64,000 bases of DNA. It comes from Magnolia sinica (Eukaryota > Streptophyta > Magnoliopsida > Magnoliales > Magnoliaceae). The notes under the pieces are model-generated. The model did not search any database, had not been told where the DNA came from, and was given only the letters and a program-made list of their open reading frames with translations. Where the stretch lies: contig NC_080578.1 in assembly GCF_029962835.1 (NCBI RefSeq), positions 103,271,759 to 103,335,758 on the forward strand, given 5' to 3'. This document shows, piece after piece, positions 58,329 through 64,000 of this stretch. Positions within the stretch are counted from its first letter, which is position 1. Each line of letters starts with the position of its first letter. The position numbers were made by a program, and so were the translations under genes.

Positions 58329-58597
58329 ACGTGTGCCACATTTAAAAGAATGTCGAGAAGGTTTGTGGGGCTAGCAAACCTTTGTAAGCATTAAGAATTT
58401 AAGACCCACAGTTTAAGAAGAAGATGAAAAAAAGTTATAACAGTGACACATACTGAGAATTAGCCTGCTGTGAGTAGGATTGTTGAAGGATATGCAGTTA
58501 TCAGCTAATGTTCTGCTGCATCAGCCCATGAGTGGATTCACCTGCATGGCAATCCAACTATTAGAGGACAACAAGAGTTAAGAGCTAATATTCCAGG

Positions 58598-60397
58598 TCA
58601 TGGTGGATACAAGACTAACTTTCTGTAAAGAAGCTTCACATCTTCTCCTAAAAATGAGCTTTCAAAGAACGAGTCTTCACAGCTTTTCACATCAATCTCT
58701 TCCATATCAAAGTCACTGCTGTTGCAAAGTTCACTCCATTCAAACCACATCTTCGAAATCAACTCCTTCCTAGAACAAGTACGTTGGTCTTCCTCTTCTT
58801 GGGAGTCGGCAGCAACCAACCTGTACGTGTAAACTTTCTTCAGTTGGCCTGGCCGAAACGCACGTCCAATTGCTTGGCGGGTAACTGATGGGTTCAAATG
58901 TACATCCAAAATCAGCACCCGAGACGCACCCACCAGGGATATGCCTTCTCCGCAGGCCTTGATGGAGCCAAAGAGAACCTTAGCATCAGGCGAGTTGTTA
59001 AATTGCTCCATTGACCACTCACGGTGCTCGGTCATCGAGTCACCAGAGATCATAAAGATTTCCTTCCCAGGACTCCAGCCCTTTACTCTGACAAGCAATC
59101 TCTCCAAAAACTTCAGCGGGAGAAGATACTGACTGAACACCAAAAGCTTCTCTCCAGAAGATACAGACAGGCCCAAAATATTGAGAAAGAATTTCGTCTT
59201 CACTCCATCCTTCACTTCCACTTTCTCTACCACCTTATCTATCTTCTCATCACTGAGGACGACCCCCTTCTCGCCTCCCTCCACATTCTCCGAAATTTCC
59301 TTCAAGTGCGGGTGAATATAGACAGCGCTCGTCACAGCTCTCCTCTTGAACTTATCCAACTTTGTCAATCTTTCAATGGAATTTTTCTGCTTGGTCGAGA
59401 GATTTAGAAGCACAGTGAAGTCGACCAGTCCAGGCAGTTCCTCCAAGAAGTCTCCTTTGTAATAATGAAGCACATTTTTCGTCATTTCCCGGAGGTCCTG
59501 AATTACTGAAATCCTTGTTTTGAAATCATCATCGTTCTGGAGCGTCTCTTCGACCAGATCAAAAAAGGTCGTATCCACACCAGTTCTACACTGCCTCCTG
59601 CTCCCGCCTGATATATGCACTCTGCTCAGCACACGCCTCACGACAGCTCGAGAATCTTCCAACTTCAAAAACTTCGGCCGCACGAGGTTCAGGATGTTGA
59701 ATACTTCCTGGACATGATTTTGGAATAGCGTCCCGGATAACACTACCTTGCGAGGTGTTTGCACCTTAGAAAGGGAATGTTGTACATCTGTGTTATCGTT
59801 CCTAGGTGTGTGACCTTCATCTAGAATAAGAAGGCTAGGGACCTTCAGCAACATTTCCCGACAAGCCGCTTCTGTCTTGCTGCTTTTGCAGTCACAGATG
59901 ATGTTCGAGAACTGCTTGTAACCTAGAAAAAGGATGCTCTTTTTTTCAACCCAATTATTTAATACCACTAGCTGCTGGGACCTGTTATCGGCCTTTGAAG
60001 AGTAGAAGTCAAGTAAAGGGATGTTCTCGACTTGCCATCTCTGGAACTCCTTCTTCCAAGTGGGAAGAATTCCCTTAGGGAGTACAATCAGTGGTCGAGC
60101 GTGGGGATACTTAGCCAAAAAGCTCTGAATAAAACTGATTATCATGAATGTCTTTCCGGATCCTGGGGCATGTGCCAAAATGCAACCACCAGGCTTATCT
60201 GTTATTAAGTTCCTTAACAAGAAATTAAAACCCTCTAACTGATGGGGCTTCATTTGCTTCATATGCCTGGGATGAACAGTGATTTCCGTCACTGTAAGAT
60301 CGTGATCAGAATGTCCAGAAAACAGATTTGATGCAGCTCCATCAGCATCCCTGATACTTCGAGAGTTGGACATGTATGTCCTTGTACTCTTTGAACC
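58598..60397 (-). CDS. DRD1: DRD1/CHR35-like SNF2 remodeler, C-terminal helicase exon (intact copy)
   Basis: The exon encodes 599 residues plus TGA. Counting from the internal Met at 60373: the family segment MKPHQLEGF near 41-49, Walker A GSGKT at 71-75, Walker B DEGH at 185-188, LSGTLFQN at 212-219, LVFSQYL at 411-417 and motif [13 protein letters not shown] at 500-510, all intact. The wording ([24 protein letters not shown]) is that of the DRD1/CLASSY branch and closest, from memory, to DRD1 (CHROMATIN REMODELING 35), a nuclear ATPase of the DDR complex that helps RNA polymerase V in RNA-directed DNA methylation. The acceptor TTTTCTTATGGTCAG|GG at 60398 gives phase 0, matching the donor at 62588; eight codons precede the internal Met. 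The downstream neighbour is the convergent NLR. Whether it is DRD1 proper or a close paralogue is not certain. Confidence 0.88.
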   Translation of the reverse strand, partial: GSKSTRTYMSNSRSIRDADGAASNLFSGHSDHDLTVTEITVHPRHMKQMKPHQLEGFNFLLRNLITDKPGGCILAHAPGSGKTFMIISFIQSFLAKYPHARPLIVLPKGILPTWKKEFQRWQVENIPLLDFYSSKADNRSQQLVVLNNWVEKKSILFLGYKQFSNIICDCKSSKTEAACREMLLKVPSLLILDEGHTPRNDNTDVQHSLSKVQTPRKVVLSGTLFQNHVQEVFNILNLVRPKFLKLEDSRAVVRRVLSRVHISGGSRRQCRTGVDTTFFDLVEETLQNDDDFKTRISVIQDLREMTKNVLHYYKGDFLEELPGLVDFTVLLNLSTKQKNSIERLTKLDKFKRRAVTSAVYIHPHLKEISENVEGGEKGVVLSDEKIDKVVEKVEVKDGVKTKFFLNILGLSVSSGEKLLVFSQYLLPLKFLERLLVRVKGWSPGKEIFMISGDSMTEHREWSMEQFNNSPDAKVLFGSIKACGEGISLVGASRVLILDVHLNPSVTRQAIGRAFRPGQLKKVYTYRLVAADSQEEEDQRTCSRKELISKMWFEWSELCNSSDFDMEEIDVKSCEDSFFESSFLGEDVKLLYRKLVLYPP

Positions 60398-62588
60398 CTG
60401 ACCATAAGAAAATTTAGGTTTCAGATAGACGAACTTTAGACCAAGGGCATGGACCAGAAAAAATTAAATCGAGATCTCCATTAACATTTAAGTAACTATA
60501 TTGGTGCAAGCAAGTTTGATGGTGATCCAAAACACAGGCATATGTAAACGGTACTGTGATGAGTGGATGGTAACAGCACCTTCGTCAATAAAACAGATTA
60601 CATGGTAAACAACTGCAACCAGCAATTGCATACACACAAAAAATAAAAAATAATAAAGCCAAGATGCCATTCAAGAAAGATAAAGTCTACATCTATGATA
60701 TTAAGTAGCAAGGTCAGCAATTGAAGGGGCATTTAATGTGCAGTAAGATTCATTCGTTAACGGTTCCTGAAACCATGTAAAAGGAAATCTCCAATTTACA
60801 AAAAAGGAAAGTGAAGCCAAACACCAATTATAGATAGAATGAAACAGGTGAATTAATAAGAACCAAACAATGAATACATCAAAACTGTCTGCTAATCCTC
60901 AACAAGAGAAGATTTTCCGACCAACTTAAATAGGGACAAAATGCAGCTCATCTTTAAAACTCAACAAAGAGAGCCCTCCAAAGTTCCATCATTTTGCAAT
61001 TGGATTACTCATAGTGCTACTCTCACCAGCCAGTGAATCTCCATTCCCGAAGCAGTACTCTGTGGAATTTGATAATGTTTAAAATGGTAGCATTTTTTTT
61101 TCCTTTTTTTTTTATACCAAAAAAACCACTGCCTTTCAAGTATTCCTAATAAATCTCTATCTTTTCAAACGTTAGTTGAAAAAAAAAATACCTGCTGCCA
61201 AAGAGCCATCCGTATGATTGCTGCATTTTCAAAATTACAAAACTGTCCTTGTATTTACTTATGGGCTATTACACCTTTTACCGCAACAGTTACCAACTAT
61301 CATGGCATACCTTCACACCTGTTACTACAACTTTTGCCAGTGCCCCACGTGTAAAGCCATACACATGCACATGTGGGCACATGTAAATATGAAACATGTG
61401 TATGAGATTTGATCCATCCATAAGCTTGGAAATAATCTGCAAATCCTTCTGCATGCTGCAAATGATTGCTTTCTCTCCTTTCAGTCAAGCTAGCGCGACA
61501 GAAATACTACTGGGGGTCGAAAAAGTAGAGGTTTATTTAGGAATACTCGAAAGGTAGGGAGAATTTCAGTATAGGCCAAAAGGCAAGGATTTATATGTCA
61601 AAAGCCCTTTTTGACCAGTATTGTCACCATAGTATAATAGGCTTCATGTTTCTTCTGGAATGCTATTTTAAATCTGATATTTGACAACGTTTTTTTATTT
61701 AGAAAATGGCCTTTAGGAACAGAAATAATTGTTCAGAGACCTGTTTGAAATCCTGTAACCTACAATATTTTCAGGTTCCTGATTCACAATTAGATTCCTT
61801 ATAAGTTATTCTTACACCATTTTCAAGACAATAAATTTATTGTGCTGCGATAAATTTGAGTTATGTGTATTTTAGTAAACCCGGAAAATTGATTTGTTGA
61901 CAATTGCTGTATGAACTAGCAGCTTAGAGCTGCTTTTACTTCCACTATCCAGGCTTCACGCCTTTGTTCTTTGTCTGCACTGCACCAAAGGGTTTCACAG
62001 ATCTATGCCATTTTCTACCAGGAGGGACATGACAAATGCAAAAAAGTACAACCAGTTTGATGGGGCAAATCCACAGTGTATAATATATCAATCTTCACAA
62101 GTATTTGCAATAGCAGTGCACAACCAATCAAAGTATATTGATATTGATTCACAACTATTGTGAGGAGGAAATGCATGCTTGTGTAATAGGTTTTCATGGA
62201 ACTGCAGATGCATGCAACTGCATCTAGGAAAATGGATAATTGAGTGTACACAGGTGAGAGTTTCAGAGTTTCAACAAAAACTGCAAAGCAGGAAGGGCCA
62301 ATGCTTTTTGACTTAAGAGTTGGTTCGGAAGATCATAATCAAAGCCAACAAAAGAGTCCAAACAACAAGAGAAAATTTGATGAGTTCTTGAAACAAAATA
62401 ACTATTTGCATATTTTGGCGATTCTGAAACTAAATCTAAGTTTCTGTACAGAATGAAACTCTTATTGCTTGCTCCAGTCTTTTTTTTTTTTTTTATATGG
62501 TTGTCCCTGTAACCAAACAGCCCTCTAGAGATGAACAGAATTTCCAGCTCCATAATGTTACAAATGACTAAGTCAAGCACTTCAGTAC
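60398..62588 (-). other. Intron of DRD1-like gene (copy 2)
   Basis: About 2.2 kb between donor AAG|GTACTGAAG and acceptor GGTCAG|GGTTC; both exon borders are in phase 0. No other gene is recognised inside. It includes T-runs near 61090 and 62480. Confidence 0.75.
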
Positions 62589-62738
62589 CTTAATCCACTG
62601 GTAGTCAAATATAGTCTCTATGCTTTTCTGGATAACTCCACATATACGGCAAACATAGCCCAAATCATCTTTCAGAAAACATGAATGATCACATTCTTCT
62701 CCTTCTTGTACAGGAACTGAACCATCTGCAGCCGCATC
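62589..62738 (-). CDS. DRD1: DRD1-like upstream exon with CRICGVI motif (intact copy)
   Basis: 150 bp, 50 codons, phase 0 at both ends. The acceptor TTTTGCTAG is immediately followed by codons for [13 protein letters not shown]; the TAG of the acceptor is an in-frame stop, which fixes the exon border. It continues [20 protein letters not shown] and [17 protein letters not shown], the Cys-bearing segment that precedes the helicase part in DRD1/CLASSY proteins. It joins in frame to the exon at 60397. Upstream exons for the family's N-terminal part were not found between 62739 and 64000, so the gene may continue beyond the window, or the copy may lack them. Confidence 0.8.
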
Positions 62739-62874
62739 CTAGCAAAAGCCGCAAAAAACAAAAAAAAAAAAAACATCAAGAGGTTATCCTAGAGGAATTG
62801 ACTTAGACATTCCAGAGCCCCAAAACATACTGCAAACGATGTATATGTCATACACCTGTGCTATAACAGCACAT

Positions 62875-64000
62875 GCTTCTGGCATGTATTGGCGAAAAGG
62901 TAAGTTGCTTGCATGTCTCATATAATTTCAAGCAAAAATCACTAGTGCCTAGCAAAAAACTGACAAATAATTGTTTATAAATGCTACCATCCAACCCAAC
63001 CTCAAATAGAAACTATGTAAAACTGCATCTGTGCGTATGTGAGGATGCTCATCTACAACTAGTGTTCAGAATATTGGTATCAGTACATGCGCCGATGACT
63101 CATAAAATATTGCCGAATCAGGGAAACATTTGTACAGAGGTGGACAACTATTTAGGAAACATGTTTACACATTTAGGAAATCAAAATATTGCAATAAACA
63201 ACTATACATAATAAGTTTCCATTTTATAACGTCCAAAACCATGTGTTGTCAGGGGAAAAAAGCAGTGGGCGATTTTATCCAAAATGAGTTCAGATCATTC
63301 AAATACCATACAACACAAGTAAAAGAATCCATTCTCAATTACGGGGGTTAAAATGAAGGAAACTAGGATTCCCCCAATTTCCCCTATTCATTCACTCAAA
63401 TGTTGATTTATTCATCATAAATCCATATCAATGCACTAGAATCATGCATAGAGATTTGCAATCCATATTAACATTTGAAAAAGAATGAAGTTCTATGATT
63501 TTTTGTCACCTTTGGCCTCCTACTCATTAGATGAGCTGGTGGACAGTGTAGTGTGTGAGTGATCTAGGGTTCAATCCCCAGCTACCTTTCAAACAAAAAT
63601 TTGTCACCTTTGAGTTCTGGCCCGCCTTCACTTCAAGTTGAGATTTCTCCCCACAATCCAAGCTTTGATTCAACAAAAAACCAAAAGGAGTGGTGGATAT
63701 CAACTAAGAACAAAAATTACACACCCACGCGCGCGCACGCACACACAAATCAATGATTTTAATTCTCACGAATTTCCAGAGTTCTACAGAAGTATCGCCA
63801 GTATCACCTAGACTAGGGAACTTCTATACTGTCAGAGACCAAAATATAGCTTGTATCACCACATTCCCGATAATAATGAAATTATCAATGATATTTGAAA
63901 TTTTCTATATTACTTCAGTTTAGGTATTGCTGATCCGGCAATACTAATAATATTTGGCAATATTATCAATAATATTGCTGATATTTGAAACACTGCCTAC
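62875..64000. other. Sequence beyond duplication breakpoint, no gene recognised
   Basis: Not shared with copy 1. If the DRD1-like gene is complete, this is intron or upstream region. It contains a polymerase III box B-like word (GGTTCAATCCCC, 63569) in a possible SINE relic and an alternating CG/CA tract (ACGCGCGCGCACGCACACAC near 63727). No conserved exon could be recognised on the - strand. Confidence 0.4.

Larger units (their letters stand above)
48686..62874. repeat. Segmental duplication, copy 2 (visible part)
   Basis: Direct copy of 1-12304 with the same gene order and shared MITEs at 50438-50955, 54061-54615, 57225-57531 and 57819-58328. It is longer mainly because of the 2058-bp insertion at 51884-53941. 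The leftward extent cannot be judged because copy 1 begins outside the window. Confidence 0.95.

Noticed and set aside
62760..62874. Possible further upstream exon of the DRD1-like gene (LWN-like words, donor-like CAG|GTGTAT)
   Set aside because: The frame that resembles a family motif in copy 1 is interrupted by TAA in copy 2, the otherwise intact copy, so an exon is not supported.
1..64000. CRISPR arrays, tRNA or rRNA genes, prophage or plasmid functions
   Set aside because: None seen; the tandem repeats present are microsatellites, satellite-like arrays or transposon ends, and the gene content is plant nuclear.

Overview
The window is nuclear DNA of a flowering plant. Evidence for this is a coiled-coil NB-LRR (NLR) disease-resistance gene, a SNF2 remodeler of the plant-specific DRD1/CLASSY family with GT-AG introns, and dense short non-autonomous DNA transposons. 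The repeat style (many elements built around GGCCCACC...GTGGATGGACGG-like cores) would fit a magnoliid-type genome, but that assignment is a low-confidence inference. No bacterial-type features, tRNA, rRNA or CRISPR array were seen.

Layout. Positions 1-12304 and about 48686-62874 are two direct copies of one segment (offset about 48.7-50.6 kb). Each copy holds, in order, the 3' part of an NLR gene on the + strand, a repeat-rich spacer, and a DRD1/CHR35-like SNF2 gene on the - strand, so the two genes face each other tail to tail. The NLR of copy 1 runs off the left window edge; the NLR of copy 2 is complete (47193-50042, 949 aa). The SNF2 gene of copy 1 is a pseudogene with two frameshifts and a nonsense codon. 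In copy 2 the same two exons (58598-60397 and 62589-62738) are open and join in phase. Its N-terminal exons were not found and may lie beyond 64000.

Between the copies (12305-47022) I see no convincing protein gene. The stretch is layered transposon debris: Mutator-like MITEs (9-bp target duplications, e.g. 29754-30282), hAT-like MITEs (8-bp target duplications, e.g. 13595-14261 and 23864-24502, with TCGAG-rich interiors), a second hAT-like MITE family in four copies, tRNA-derived SINE-like pieces (32787-32927 and a - strand relic near 33424-33530), LTR remnants (14760-~17690 and a probable solo LTR 40688-41354) and several satellite-like arrays. A tandemly expanded relic of the NLR 5' leader, without its coding sequence, lies at about 39846-40300.

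How the parts relate. The NLR is an intracellular immune receptor. The SNF2 gene belongs to a family that helps RNA polymerase V act in RNA-directed DNA methylation. They were duplicated together and then followed opposite courses: by my count the NLR LRR region differs at about 52 of 443 residues between copies, while the aligned 418-residue SNF2 C-terminus differs at 3, although one SNF2 copy is dead. Copy 2 later received a 2058-bp LTR-like insertion (51884-53941) that is absent from copy 1.
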